A stretch of DNA of 64,000 nt from the NCBI RefSeq assembly GCF_044383835.1, contig NZ_JBISEP010000001.1, positions 186,001 through 250,000 of the forward strand, in the 5' to 3' direction. The position numbers and the translations under genes were made by a program. The notes under the pieces are model-generated. The model worked only from the letters and a program-made list of their open reading frames with translations, ran no database searches and was not told the origin of the DNA. Position 1 is the first letter of the stretch. The number at the start of each line of letters is the position of its first letter. Shown here piece after piece: positions 15,600 to 25,308 of the stretch. This DNA is from Paraliobacillus sp044383835 (lineage in GTDB: Bacteria > Bacillota > Bacilli > Bacillales > Amphibacillaceae).

Positions 15600-16718
15600 T
15601 TAATCAAATAAATCTTCACCTGTATCAAATAACGGTTCTTCCAATTGATCGTTTACTTCTTTTTCTTCAGCAAGTAAACCTACCTTTTTTGCTTCCGATT
15701 CACTTTTAATATCAATTTTCCATCCAGTCAACCTAGCTGCTAAACGTGCATTTTGTCCACGTTTTCCGATAGCTAGTGATAACTGATTATCTGGTACAAT
15801 GACCGTTGTTGCTTGCTCTTCTTCGTTTACTAGTACTTTAACAACTTTAGATGGACTAAGTGCATTGGAAACATAAACTACTGGATCGTCTGACCATTCA
15901 ACGATGTCAATTTTTTCACCCTTCAATTCATCAACAATCGTTTGAACACGCTGTCCACGTTGACCAACACAAGAACCAACTGGATCAATTTCTGGATTCG
16001 GTGCATGTACAGATATCTTTGAACGATCACCCGCTTCTCTTGCAACAGAACGGATTTCTACAATACCCTCATAAATTTCAGGAACTTCTATCTCAAATAG
16101 TCGCTTTAATAAACCAGGGTGTGAACGAGATACAAAAATTTGTGGCCCCTTATTTGTATTTTCTACTTTTGTAACAAATACTTTAATACGATCATGCACA
16201 TTATAAACTTCTGTTGGCATTTTTTCTCCTTCAGGTAACTTTGCTTCTACTTTACCTAAATTAACATAGACGAAACGTGGATCAACACGTTGGATAATGC
16301 CATTCATTATGTCCTCTTCACGATCAATATATTCATTAAATATGACACCACGTTCCGCTTCACGAACGCGTTGTGTTACTACTTGTTTGGCTGCTTGAGC
16401 TGCAATTCGACCAAAATCCCTTGGTGTTACTTCTAACTCAATTACATCTCCAATTTCATAATTGGGATTTATTTGTTTTGCTTCTTCCCAGTCAATTTGT
16501 TGTTGACTATCTTCCACTTCTTCCACAATTTCTTTTCGTGAAAATACATGCATACTTCCTGTTTGTTCGTTTATATCTACACGAACATTCGTTGCGGATT
16601 TAAAATTCTTTTTATAAGCGGATATTAAAGCGGCTTCTAACGCTTCCATTAATACTTCTTTATTTATCCCTTTCTCTTTTTCCAAATACTGAATGGCATC
16701 AAAAAGCTCACTACTCAC
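15600..16718 (-). CDS. nusA: Transcription termination/antitermination factor NusA
   Basis: NusA binds RNA polymerase and nascent RNA, promoting pausing and intrinsic termination. The N-terminal polymerase-binding domain covers about residues 1-125, followed by S1 (about 130-200, GIIQRVDPRFVYVNLG) and two KH domains (EIDPVGSCVGQRGQRVQ and LSLAIGKRGQNARLAARL). It ends in an acidic tail without the extra repeats of E. coli NusA. Length is 372 residues. The start is GTG behind GGGGGAAGAG. Confidence 0.97.
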   Translation of the reverse strand: MSSELFDAIQYLEKEKGINKEVLMEALEAALISAYKKNFKSATNVRVDINEQTGSMHVFSRKEIVEEVEDSQQQIDWEEAKQINPNYEIGDVIELEVTPRDFGRIAAQAAKQVVTQRVREAERGVIFNEYIDREEDIMNGIIQRVDPRFVYVNLGKVEAKLPEGEKMPTEVYNVHDRIKVFVTKVENTNKGPQIFVSRSHPGLLKRLFEIEVPEIYEGIVEIRSVAREAGDRSKISVHAPNPEIDPVGSCVGQRGQRVQTIVDELKGEKIDIVEWSDDPVVYVSNALSPSKVVKVLVNEEEQATTVIVPDNQLSLAIGKRGQNARLAARLTGWKIDIKSESEAKKVGLLAEEKEVNDQLEEPLFDTGEDLFD

Positions 16719-16731
16719 TACTCTTCCCCCT

Positions 16732-17205
16732 TTAATTAAATGTAACTGCTAAACGAGCCTTTGCAATTTTCTTAAATGGAATTTGCACTGTTTTGGTACG
16801 GGTTTTTACTGTTATTTCTATTGTAACAAACTCGCCATCAAATGCGGTTAGTTTTCCTTCAAATGTTTTTGAACCTTCATAGGGCTCATATAAAGAAACA
16901 AAAACAGATTTACCTATACTTTCATTGAAATCTTGCTCTTTTTTTAGTGGTCTCTCAGCACCTGGCGAAGACACTTCTAAATAATAAGGGACAGATACGG
17001 GGTCCTGTTGATCTAATTGTTCACTTAATTGTTCTGACACGATACCACATTCTTCAATGTCTACACCTTCAGGCTTATCAATAAACACACGTAAAAACCA
17101 ATGTTTCCCTTCTTTTTCAAACTCGATATCCACAAGTTTTAAATGCATGTTATCTAAAATCGGTTGGACAAGTTCTCTTGTTTGATCAGTCACTTTTTTT
17201 CCCAT
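16732..17205 (-). CDS. rimP: Ribosome maturation factor RimP
   Basis: RimP acts in 30S assembly near S12. The 157-residue protein shows the family motifs GKHWFLRVFIDKPEGVDIEEC and YYLEVSSPGAERPLKKE and ends with the small SH3-like C-terminal domain. AAAGGAGGTAACG precedes the ATG. It is the first gene of the nusA-infB operon, downstream of a probable promoter placed in the polC terminator. Confidence 0.96.
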   Translation of the reverse strand: MGKKVTDQTRELVQPILDNMHLKLVDIEFEKEGKHWFLRVFIDKPEGVDIEECGIVSEQLSEQLDQQDPVSVPYYLEVSSPGAERPLKKEQDFNESIGKSVFVSLYEPYEGSKTFEGKLTAFDGEFVTIEITVKTRTKTVQIPFKKIAKARLAVTFN

Positions 17206-17326
17206 TATCGTTACCTCCTTTGTTGAACATATTTATCTTCATAGGGTTCCGTGTTCAGTCGTTTTCGTTTATATTTTTCTACTTAGCTTACGCTTTTTTC
17301 CTACTTTTCATTATTACAATTGTATA

Positions 17327-17355
17327 ATTATAAAACCCTTGCCATTATTCGGCAA
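17327..17355 (-). promoter_or_regulatory. Sigma-A promoter of the rimP-nusA-infB operon
   Basis: TTGCCG (17350-17355), a 17-nt spacer and a perfect TATAAT (17327-17332) are read on the minus strand. The -35 lies inside the hairpin of the terminator at 17336-17358. The start would be near 17320, giving a leader of about 115 nt before rimP. Confidence 0.6.
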
Positions 17356-17358
17356 GGG
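17336..17358 (-). terminator. Second terminator after polC
   Basis: CCCTTGCC (17351-17358 on minus) pairs with GGCAAGGG across 7 nt, followed by TTTTATAATT. The 347-bp polC-rimP gap (17206-17552) contains this hairpin, a stronger one at 17436-17471, and the operon promoter; nothing coding is visible. Confidence 0.8.
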
Positions 17359-17435
17359 AAGCTGCTGTCTAAGTAAGATCGTGACTTGTCGTCCTTACGT
17401 TTCATACGACACTCCGTGTAACAAAGATATTATGT

Positions 17436-17471
17436 GTAAAGAAAGAGTGGGTTTCCCCACTCTTTCTTTAC
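17436..17471 (-). terminator. First terminator after polC
   Basis: A perfect 16-bp stem (17436-17451 with 17456-17471), core AGAGTGGG/CCCACTCT, has a 4-nt loop. The T-rich part lies within the 3' arm (TCTTTCTTT) on either strand, so it may work in both directions. Confidence 0.8.
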
Positions 17472-17552
17472 CATATATCTTCTTAACAAAAATAACTATA
17501 GCATAAACGATGTAATTATGCAAATAATGCCTGTAATGCTTGTATGAATCAT

Positions 17553-20500
17553 TTAAAATAAAGATAATTGGTTTTTTTCTTCCATTCCCTCTAAACAACC
17601 ATGATTATCTAAATATTCTAACACAGTTTTTGATATTCTACTTCTTTCTCTTAAATCTTCTTTTGAAAGAAATTCTCCTTGCTCTCGTGCTTTTACAATA
17701 TTTAATGCAGCATTTGTACCTAAACCGTCTACTGCATTAAATGGTGGAATTAGCGTATTTCCTTCAACTAAGAAGTCTGTCGCATCTGATCGATATAGGT
17801 CTACTCTTTGAAACGCAAAGCCTCTTTTATTCATTTCCAACGATATTTCTAAAACCGTTAACAAGTTTTTCTCTTTTGGTGAGGCATCATTACCTTTTGC
17901 CAGAATCTCTTCTATTCTTTTCTTTATGGAGTCACCACCTTTAATCATCGTATCTAACTCAAAGTCGTCAGCCCGCACAGAGAAATATGCAGCATAGAAC
18001 AAAATAGGATGATGAACCTTGAAATATGCAATGCGAATCGCCATAAGCACATAAGCTGCCGCATGCGCTTTAGGGAACATATATTTTATTTTTTTACATG
18101 AATCGATATACCAATCTGGTACGTCATGCTTCTTCATTTCAATGATCCACTCATCTTGTAGACCCTTACCTTTACGAACAAATTCCATAATATTAAAAGC
18201 TAGAGATGCATCTAGGCCTTTATGCATTAAATATACCATGATGTCATCGCGACAACCGATCACATCTGGCAACTGGCATATCCCATTATCTATTAATTCC
18301 TTTGCATTCCCTACCCATACGTCCGTACCATGTGACAAACCTGAAATAATTACTAATTCTGCAAATGTTTTCGGTTTAGTATCTTCTAACATTTGTCTCA
18401 CGAATCGTGTGCCGAATTCAGGTACTCCTAATGTACCTGTTTTACACATAATCTCTTCGGAAGTTACACCTAACACCTCAGGACCTGAAAATATTTTCAT
18501 TACATCAGCATCGTCTGTAGGGATTGTTTTTGGATCAATTCCACTCAAATCTTGTAGCATTCGAATAACTGTAGGATCATCATGTCCTAAAATATCCAAT
18601 TTTAATAAATTATCATGAATGGAGTGGAAATCAAAATGCGTTGTGCGCCATTCTGAACCTCTATCATCGGCTGGATATTGAATCGGCGTAAAATCATAAA
18701 TTTCTTTATCATCTGGAACAACAATAATACCACCTGGATGCTGTCCCGTTGTACGCTTTACACCAGTACATCCCTGTACTAATCGATCAACTTCCACATT
18801 TTTGAATTGTAATTGGTTATCACTGGCATAGCCTTTTACAAAACCATAGGCTGTTTTTTCAGCTACCGTACCAATTGTACCAGCTCGATAAACTTTATCT
18901 TCTCCAAATAAAACTTTTGTGTAATTATGCGCTTTAGGCTGATATTCACCAGAGAAGTTTAAATCAATATCTGGAACTTTATCTCCTTTAAACCCTAAAA
19001 AGGTTTCAAATGGGATATCTTGACCATCTTTTCTTAAATCCGAACGACACTTCGGACATTTTTTATCTTGTAAATCAAATCCACTTCCGACTGAACCATC
19101 TGTAAAAAATTCATGGTATTGGCAATCTGGGCAAACATAATGAGGTGGTAAAGGATTCACTTCTGTAATTTCTGTAAGCGTCGCGATTAAGGAAGAACCA
19201 ACTGAGCCACGTGACCCTACTAAATATCCATCGTCCAACGATTTTTTTACTAGCTTGTGTGAAATCAAATAGATAACAGCAAAACCGTGACCGATAATAC
19301 TCTTTAATTCTTTTTCTATTCTATTTTTAACGAGTTCAGGTAAATCATCACCATAGATACTTTTTGCAAAGTTATAGCTCATTTCACGAATCTCTTCTTC
19401 AGCTCCATCAATATTTGGTGTATATAAATCTTCTTTAACCGGTTTTACGGAATCTATTTTATTCGCCATTTCTTGTGTATTCGTTACTACGATTTCTTGC
19501 GCTTTTTCATTACCAAGGAAAGCGAAGCAATCTAACATTTGATCTGTTGAACGGAATTCCACATCCGGTAATGACTGACGGCTTAATGGATTACCACTTT
19601 GAGATTTAATTAAAATTTTCCGATACATTTTATCCTGTTGTTCAAGATAATGAACATTACCAGTCGCAACACAAGGTTTGTTTAGCTTAGTTGCAAGCTC
19701 AACTAAATTACTAATGATATCAAGAATTTGCGCTTCATTCTGAACTAGCTCCCTACTAATTAATGGGTAATAATTCGCTGGAGGCTGTACTTCAATATAG
19801 TCATAAAAAGCAGCAACTTTTTCAGCTTCAGCTTGTGATTTTTGCATCATTGTTTCAAATACTTCACCTTTATCACAACCAGATCCTACTAAAATCCCTT
19901 CTCGATACGCTTGTAATTTAGACCTTGGTATTCGTGGTACACGATAGAAATAATCAATATGTGCTAAAGAAACAAGCTTGTAGATGTTTTTTAACCCTAC
20001 TTCATTTTGTGCAAGTAATGTTGCATGAAATGGCCTTGCTCGCTGATAAGCATTTCCTTCACCCATATGAAGATTAAATTGATTATGATTTTCAATCCCT
20101 TTTTCTTTTGCTTCTTTCACCAGTTTCCATAACAAATAACCTGTTGCTTCAGCATCATATATTGCACGGTGATGTTGCGTTAACTCGATATCAAATTTTT
20201 TACATAACGTATTTAATCGATGGTTTTTTAAATTAGGCAATAAAAACCTTGCCAGTTCCAATGTATCAATGACCGGATTCATAGATTGTGGAATGTCAGC
20301 CTTATCAAATCCTTGATTCAGAAACCCCATATCGAAGCTTGCATTGTGCGCAACTAGAATATCTGAACCCATCCATTGATGGAAATCGCGGAGAACCTCA
20401 CTGACTTCTGGTGCATCGCTTACCATGTCATCTGTAATACCTGTTAGATCAATTGTTGTTTGTGATAAAGGATGATGTGGATTAGCAAAAGATTCAAATC

Positions 20501-21842
20501 GATCGACTATGTCTCCATCTTTAATTTTCACAGCTGCTAACTCGATAATTGTATCGTATACGGCAGATAAACCTGTTGTTTCAACATCAAAAACAACATA
20601 AGTAGCCTCTGCAAGATCAATATCATGTTCATTATAAGCAATTGGTACACCATCATCTACAATATTAGCTTCTAAACCATAAATAACTTTTATTCCATGT
20701 TTTTGACTAGCTGAGTAAGCTTCTGGATAGGATTGGGCAACTGCATGATCCGTAATGGCAATGGCTGGATGTCCCCATTTTGCAGCCTGTTCAACTAATT
20801 TGGAAGCAGACACTACAGCATCCATTTGACTCATTGTAGTATGTGCATGTAATTCTACTCTTTTTTGATCGGCAGGTGCTTTATCTTCACGCATTCTGGC
20901 CTTTATTTCATTTAAGTCACTAATCATCATCGTTAATTCATTGCTAAAGGTATCTGTTTGAACAGTCCCGCGCGCTTTGATCCACATGCCTTTTTTTGCA
21001 CGTTTAAAATTGTCTACATCTTGCTCTCCTTTAGAGAACATTTTTAATGTGAAGGAGTCTGTGTAATCTGTTGCTTTTAAAATTAATAAATGTCTCCCAG
21101 ATCTTAACTCACGAATATCTATATCAAAAACATAACCTTGCATGGTTATACGTCTTTCTTCCTCAACAATTTCTTTCATTTCTATTGGTTCGTCATTGAT
21201 CGGATAACCAAGTACTAATGGTTGATTATTTTGTTTACTTTCTTCTTTCTTTGCTCTCTCTTCCTTTTCTTTTACTGCTTTTTGAACCATTTGTTGATCT
21301 TCAAGCGCTGTTTGTTCTCTAAATCTTTGAATATCTTCTTCTGCAGTTTTTGTTTCAACAGTTAATATAAAACTAGATGAACCAATTCTATTGCAATACG
21401 TTTGAAAAGCTGGTTCTAATCTTTTTTTCAAAGCATTTGCTTCCGCTTCATTTCTTGCTATTAACTTTATTTTATTCCCTTCTATAACAGGAACTTGCTG
21501 GTGAATCAAATCATGATAAGCAGGTGAAAGATTTTCTGTCGATATAAGAAATTGTCTCCAATACGAGCAAACTTCTTCCGCATCCATTGTAGTATCAGTT
21601 GCATATAGTGTTAATTGAACAGACGCAATATGCGAAAATGTTTCTTGAAGTTTTAAATAAAAAGTTTGATAAAGCTTTGCAGGTAATACTTTTGGAATAG
21701 TAATATGAAAATGCCATTGCTTTTCTTTCCTAAACACCTCTAATTTAGTTAATGTACTACCGTTAAAAAAAGTTTTATCCGTATCAGCTAACTGGATTTG
21801 CTCTAATAACAGGTTCATTTTTTCATTACTCGATATAGCCAT
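17553..21842 (-). CDS. polC: DNA polymerase III alpha subunit, PolC type
   Basis: PolC is the main replicative polymerase of low-GC Gram-positives. Domains in order are an N-terminal domain, an OB fold (about residues 230-310), a PHP domain beginning ELHAHTTMSQMDAVV near 328 and interrupted by the proofreading exonuclease (FDVETTGL near 418), a zinc-binding CPDC...CPKC segment from about 904, and the polymerase core with PDIDLNFSGE near 956. Length is 1429 residues (B. subtilis 1437), with no intein. GGGGG is 7 nt before the ATG. It follows proS behind a terminator and is closed by two terminators. Confidence 0.98.
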   Translation of the reverse strand: MAISSNEKMNLLLEQIQLADTDKTFFNGSTLTKLEVFRKEKQWHFHITIPKVLPAKLYQTFYLKLQETFSHIASVQLTLYATDTTMDAEEVCSYWRQFLISTENLSPAYHDLIHQQVPVIEGNKIKLIARNEAEANALKKRLEPAFQTYCNRIGSSSFILTVETKTAEEDIQRFREQTALEDQQMVQKAVKEKEERAKKEESKQNNQPLVLGYPINDEPIEMKEIVEEERRITMQGYVFDIDIRELRSGRHLLILKATDYTDSFTLKMFSKGEQDVDNFKRAKKGMWIKARGTVQTDTFSNELTMMISDLNEIKARMREDKAPADQKRVELHAHTTMSQMDAVVSASKLVEQAAKWGHPAIAITDHAVAQSYPEAYSASQKHGIKVIYGLEANIVDDGVPIAYNEHDIDLAEATYVVFDVETTGLSAVYDTIIELAAVKIKDGDIVDRFESFANPHHPLSQTTIDLTGITDDMVSDAPEVSEVLRDFHQWMGSDILVAHNASFDMGFLNQGFDKADIPQSMNPVIDTLELARFLLPNLKNHRLNTLCKKFDIELTQHHRAIYDAEATGYLLWKLVKEAKEKGIENHNQFNLHMGEGNAYQRARPFHATLLAQNEVGLKNIYKLVSLAHIDYFYRVPRIPRSKLQAYREGILVGSGCDKGEVFETMMQKSQAEAEKVAAFYDYIEVQPPANYYPLISRELVQNEAQILDIISNLVELATKLNKPCVATGNVHYLEQQDKMYRKILIKSQSGNPLSRQSLPDVEFRSTDQMLDCFAFLGNEKAQEIVVTNTQEMANKIDSVKPVKEDLYTPNIDGAEEEIREMSYNFAKSIYGDDLPELVKNRIEKELKSIIGHGFAVIYLISHKLVKKSLDDGYLVGSRGSVGSSLIATLTEITEVNPLPPHYVCPDCQYHEFFTDGSVGSGFDLQDKKCPKCRSDLRKDGQDIPFETFLGFKGDKVPDIDLNFSGEYQPKAHNYTKVLFGEDKVYRAGTIGTVAEKTAYGFVKGYASDNQLQFKNVEVDRLVQGCTGVKRTTGQHPGGIIVVPDDKEIYDFTPIQYPADDRGSEWRTTHFDFHSIHDNLLKLDILGHDDPTVIRMLQDLSGIDPKTIPTDDADVMKIFSGPEVLGVTSEEIMCKTGTLGVPEFGTRFVRQMLEDTKPKTFAELVIISGLSHGTDVWVGNAKELIDNGICQLPDVIGCRDDIMVYLMHKGLDASLAFNIMEFVRKGKGLQDEWIIEMKKHDVPDWYIDSCKKIKYMFPKAHAAAYVLMAIRIAYFKVHHPILFYAAYFSVRADDFELDTMIKGGDSIKKRIEEILAKGNDASPKEKNLLTVLEISLEMNKRGFAFQRVDLYRSDATDFLVEGNTLIPPFNAVDGLGTNAALNIVKAREQGEFLSKEDLRERSRISKTVLEYLDNHGCLEGMEEKNQLSLF

Positions 21843-21906
21843 CTTTTTTCCCCCTATCTATCCATAGTCATGACGGTATATTTATCCCTATATGATGACG
21901 AATAAA

Positions 21907-21934
21907 CACCCATGTCATAACCTGACAAGGGTGC
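21907..21934 (-). terminator. Terminator between proS and polC
   Basis: On the minus strand GCACCC-TTGTC pairs with GACAT-GGGTGT (one T-T mismatch), followed by TTTATTC. It lies 50 bp past the proS stop. Confidence 0.7.
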
Positions 21935-21984
21935 TTATCACTTATGAAACATTACTTTCATATCGTTTTGAGGTTTTATGTCTA

Positions 21985-23685
21985 CTATTCAAATGCGTTA
22001 TGAATGTAATCAATTACTTCTGTATGATAAAGCTCTGATTGCTCGCCATTCTCTCTTAATTTGCATTCAACATAACCGTCGTTTGCCCGTTTACCAACAG
22101 TAATTCGGACTGGAATACCAATCAAGTCACTATCAGCAAATTTAACACCAGCTCGCTCTGAACGATCATCATATAATACCGTAATACCTTTTGATTGTAA
22201 TAATTGATATAGATTATCAGCTAACTCATTCTGTTCTTCTTTTTTACTATTCATTACTAACAAATGGACTTGGAAAGGAGTCACTTGTTTAGGCCATACT
22301 ATGCCTTTTTCATCATGATACTGCTCAACAATCGCCGCTAATGTTCTTGATACCCCAATGCCATAGCAGCCCATTATTAATGTCATTGCTTTCCCTTGCT
22401 CATTCAAAAAATTAGCATCTAGTTTTTCTGCATAGAATGTGCCTAATTTGAAGACTTGTCCTATTTCAATTCCTCTAGCAAATTGAAGATTTCCTTTTCC
22501 ATCTGGAGAGGGATCACCTTCTGTAACAAATCGGATATCAGCATATTGTGTCACATCAAAATCTCTTCCTGGATTTACATTCACATAATGATACCCCTCT
22601 TCATTCGCTCCACAAGTAGTATTGCGAACATATTTAACAGCATAGTCTGCAACAATCTCTATACCTTTGACAGATTGAATCGGTCCTAATGATCCAAATC
22701 CCGCACCTAATAATTCTATCGCTTCCGCTTCTGAAGCCAATTCCACAGTGGATGCTTGATACAGGTTTTTTAATTTAACATCATTTACCTCATGATCTCC
22801 TCTTGTAAGTACTAACACAAAGGATTGATCTATTTTAAACAATAGTGTTTTTAAACCTTGTTCTAATGGATGACCTATAAAATCTGCTACTTCTTGCATT
22901 GTTTTCTGGTTTGGTGTAGCTAATTTATTTAACGGTAACATCTTCTTTTCTGATTCTTGATAGGAATCAACAGTAGGAGCCATTTCAATGTTAGCAGCAT
23001 ATGACGATGTATCTGAAAAGGCTATTACATCTTCCCCTACATCAGATAGCGCCATAAACTCATGCGTATCTTTTCCACCCATTGCACCAGAATCAGCAAT
23101 GACTGCTCTAAAGTTCAATCCTAATCGTGAAAAAATTCTAGAATAAGCTTGATACATTAATTCATATGCTTCATCTAAACTTTCATAAGAATCATGAAAA
23201 GAGTATGCATCTTTCATAATAAACTCTCTTCCACGCAATAAGCCAAATCGAGGTCGCTTTTCATCACGATATTTTGTCTGAATTTGATACATCGTAATCG
23301 GTAGTTTTTTATAACTATTTAATTCATCTTTAATTAAGCTCGTAATTACTTCCTCGTGTGTAGCACCTAAAGCAAAGGATCGATCGTGACGATCATTTAA
23401 TCGCATTAGCTCTGAACCAAATGCATGCCATCTTCCTGTTTGATGCCATAATTCAGCAGGTTGTAAAGCTGGCATTAACATTTCATTTGCTCCTAGTGCA
23501 TCCAATTCTTCTCGAATAACAGTCTCTACATGCTGCAAAACCTTTTTTCCTAAAGGAAGAAAACTATATATGCCAGAAGCTGTCTGTCTAATAAAACCAG
23601 CTCGCAGTAATAGCTGATGACTAACTATATCTGCTTCAGCAGGTACTTCTTTCGTTGTGGGAATAAATGCTTGACTTTGTCGCAT
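21985..23685 (-). CDS. proS: Prolyl-tRNA synthetase
   Basis: This class II synthetase charges tRNA-Pro. It is the bacterial type: the YbaK-like editing domain is inserted between motifs 2 and 3 (about residues 225-400). Motif 1 lies in the N-terminal IRQTASGIYSFLPLGKKV, motif 2 in YRDEKRPRFGLLRGREFIMKDAYSFH, and motif 3 in MGCYGIGVSRTLAAI. The C-terminal anticodon domain ends the 566-residue protein. AAAGGTTAG precedes the ATG. No T-box-like leader is evident in the 161-bp gap upstream. Confidence 0.97.
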   Translation of the reverse strand: MRQSQAFIPTTKEVPAEADIVSHQLLLRAGFIRQTASGIYSFLPLGKKVLQHVETVIREELDALGANEMLMPALQPAELWHQTGRWHAFGSELMRLNDRHDRSFALGATHEEVITSLIKDELNSYKKLPITMYQIQTKYRDEKRPRFGLLRGREFIMKDAYSFHDSYESLDEAYELMYQAYSRIFSRLGLNFRAVIADSGAMGGKDTHEFMALSDVGEDVIAFSDTSSYAANIEMAPTVDSYQESEKKMLPLNKLATPNQKTMQEVADFIGHPLEQGLKTLLFKIDQSFVLVLTRGDHEVNDVKLKNLYQASTVELASEAEAIELLGAGFGSLGPIQSVKGIEIVADYAVKYVRNTTCGANEEGYHYVNVNPGRDFDVTQYADIRFVTEGDPSPDGKGNLQFARGIEIGQVFKLGTFYAEKLDANFLNEQGKAMTLIMGCYGIGVSRTLAAIVEQYHDEKGIVWPKQVTPFQVHLLVMNSKKEEQNELADNLYQLLQSKGITVLYDDRSERAGVKFADSDLIGIPVRITVGKRANDGYVECKLRENGEQSELYHTEVIDYIHNAFE

Positions 23686-23846
23686 AATATCTAACCTTTC
23701 TTTACCAACTCATACAACAAACAAAAATGAATCCATACTGCACTAGTAAAATTAATAGGCAAGCTAACTTATAAAGCTGTTTATTGTGACGGTATAAAAT
23801 TGTATTATAATGTTATTTCATTTTATGTTATGTTCTCATACAAAAA

Positions 23847-25103
23847 TCATAAAAATAGTCGTTGAATGTCGTTCCATGTTACAACAATCATTAATAGCAT
23901 AAGTAATGCAAAACCAATAAAATGTACAATACCCTCTTTCTCTGATGACATTGGTTTACCTCGTACGGCTTCAATACCAACGAATAATAATCTTCCTCCA
24001 TCAAGAGCAGGTAATGGTAACAAGTTAATTATTCCAAGATTAACACTTAAAATTGCTGTCCAAGTAATATAATTAGTAAACCCAGTTTGAACAACTTGAT
24101 CTGTTGCATCATAGATACCAACAGGGCCTGAAAGCATATCAATCGAAAACTGACCTGTTACCAACTTACCCAAATTGACAAGAATTAACTTAGAGTATTC
24201 ATAAGTTTGACTAAAACTATAAGGGATAGCACGCCATGATGAGCTATCTAACGTTTGCATTACACCTAATTGACCTATATCTCCTTCTGGACCTTCGATT
24301 GATCGTGGTATAACTGTTAACGTTTCCTGCTCGTCACCGCGCAGTACGATCATTTCGATCTTTTCAGCTGGATTAGCTCGAACAATCTCTTGAAACTCTT
24401 TCCAAGTAGAAATTTTTTGATTGTTTATTTGGATTACTTTATCTCCAGCTTGAAAACCCGCTTGTTCTGCAGGACTATTTTCTTGGATAGATGCTAATTT
24501 GGCTTCTTCAGAGGGCACTCCTTGTATGAATCCAAGAATAGCAAAAATAACTATTGTAAGAATAAAATTCATTAATGGACCCGCAAACAATTGCATAGCT
24601 CGTTGACGTTTTGTTTTTGAAGCAAATTGACGATCATAAGGAGCAATTTGTGTTTCCATTTCATTCATTACAAAGTTAGCAGTTGGCTCAATCGAAAACG
24701 TAAGTAACACTTCTTCATCAATATCGTAGCCTTTAATAAATAAATCATGCTCTAAGTCTGCCTTTTCAACTTCAATTACCTGTGCATTTGGATGTTTCGA
24801 CTTATTATTAATAATAATTTTTGAAACGGTTCCTTTACTTGTGAATTCTAAGCCAATATGTTGACCAGGTTTTATGTCGATTATTTCTGGGTCTTCGCCT
24901 GCTACACGTACATAGCCCCCCATTGGTAAAAGTCTAATTGTATATAACGTTTCGTTCTTTTTTATTGAAAACACTTTTGGTCCAAAACCAATAGCAAACT
25001 CTCTAACGAGCATTCCCGTTTTTTTAGCGAAAATAAAATGTCCAAATTCATGTACAAACACAAGCAATCCAAACATTAAAATAAATGCAATAATGGTATT
25101 CAA
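23847..25103 (-). CDS. rseP: Site-2 intramembrane zinc protease RseP/RasP
   Basis: This membrane-embedded protease cleaves anti-sigma factors and signal-peptide remnants. The zinc motif HEFGH lies in the first membrane segment, a PDZ domain (about residues 190-270, QAGFQAGDKVIQINNQ) follows, and LDGGRLLF supplies the third zinc ligand in the C-terminal half. The frame extends to a GTG at 25115, but that codon overlaps the ribosome site AAAGGAG. A TTG at 25103 gives MNTIIAFILMFG and 418 residues, closer to the family. dxr, expected just upstream, is absent; the gene has its own promoter. Confidence 0.93.
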   Translation of the reverse strand: MNTIIAFILMFGLLVFVHEFGHFIFAKKTGMLVREFAIGFGPKVFSIKKNETLYTIRLLPMGGYVRVAGEDPEIIDIKPGQHIGLEFTSKGTVSKIIINNKSKHPNAQVIEVEKADLEHDLFIKGYDIDEEVLLTFSIEPTANFVMNEMETQIAPYDRQFASKTKRQRAMQLFAGPLMNFILTIVIFAILGFIQGVPSEEAKLASIQENSPAEQAGFQAGDKVIQINNQKISTWKEFQEIVRANPAEKIEMIVLRGDEQETLTVIPRSIEGPEGDIGQLGVMQTLDSSSWRAIPYSFSQTYEYSKLILVNLGKLVTGQFSIDMLSGPVGIYDATDQVVQTGFTNYITWTAILSVNLGIINLLPLPALDGGRLLFVGIEAVRGKPMSSEKEGIVHFIGFALLMLLMIVVTWNDIQRLFL

Positions 25104-25163
25104 AACAACACACACTCCTTTCCAATCAATTGAATAATATTCATTCTTTACTTATAACGTTTT

Positions 25164-25192
25164 ATTATAACAAACGATTTATCACATGTCAT
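25164..25192 (-). promoter_or_regulatory. Sigma-A promoter of rseP-proS
   Basis: ATGACA (25187-25192), a 17-nt spacer and a perfect TATAAT (25164-25169) are read on the minus strand about 55 nt before the rseP start. It would separate rseP transcription from cdsA, in line with the missing dxr. Confidence 0.65.
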
Positions 25193-25308
25193 AATGAACC
25201 ATTTAAAGTACAAATAACAATAACTAATAGATTTGCTGAACGTCGTACATCATAGAACTAAGTTATTTTTTTTGATACTCCAAGTATCTTTTACGCTTCA
25301 ATTTGAGT

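Noticed and set aside
18142..18618. A 158-residue plus-strand frame opposite polC
   Set aside because: It lies wholly within the conserved polymerase core of polC on the other strand and its composition is that of an antisense frame.
23686..23846. T-box or other leader before proS
   Set aside because: The 161-bp gap shows neither the T-box sequence nor a terminator/antiterminator pair; only AT-rich DNA is seen.
25104..25308. A decayed dxr gene between cdsA and rseP
   Set aside because: The interval is too short, AT-rich, and no Dxr motif can be read in any minus-strand frame; it looks like an ordinary promoter region.
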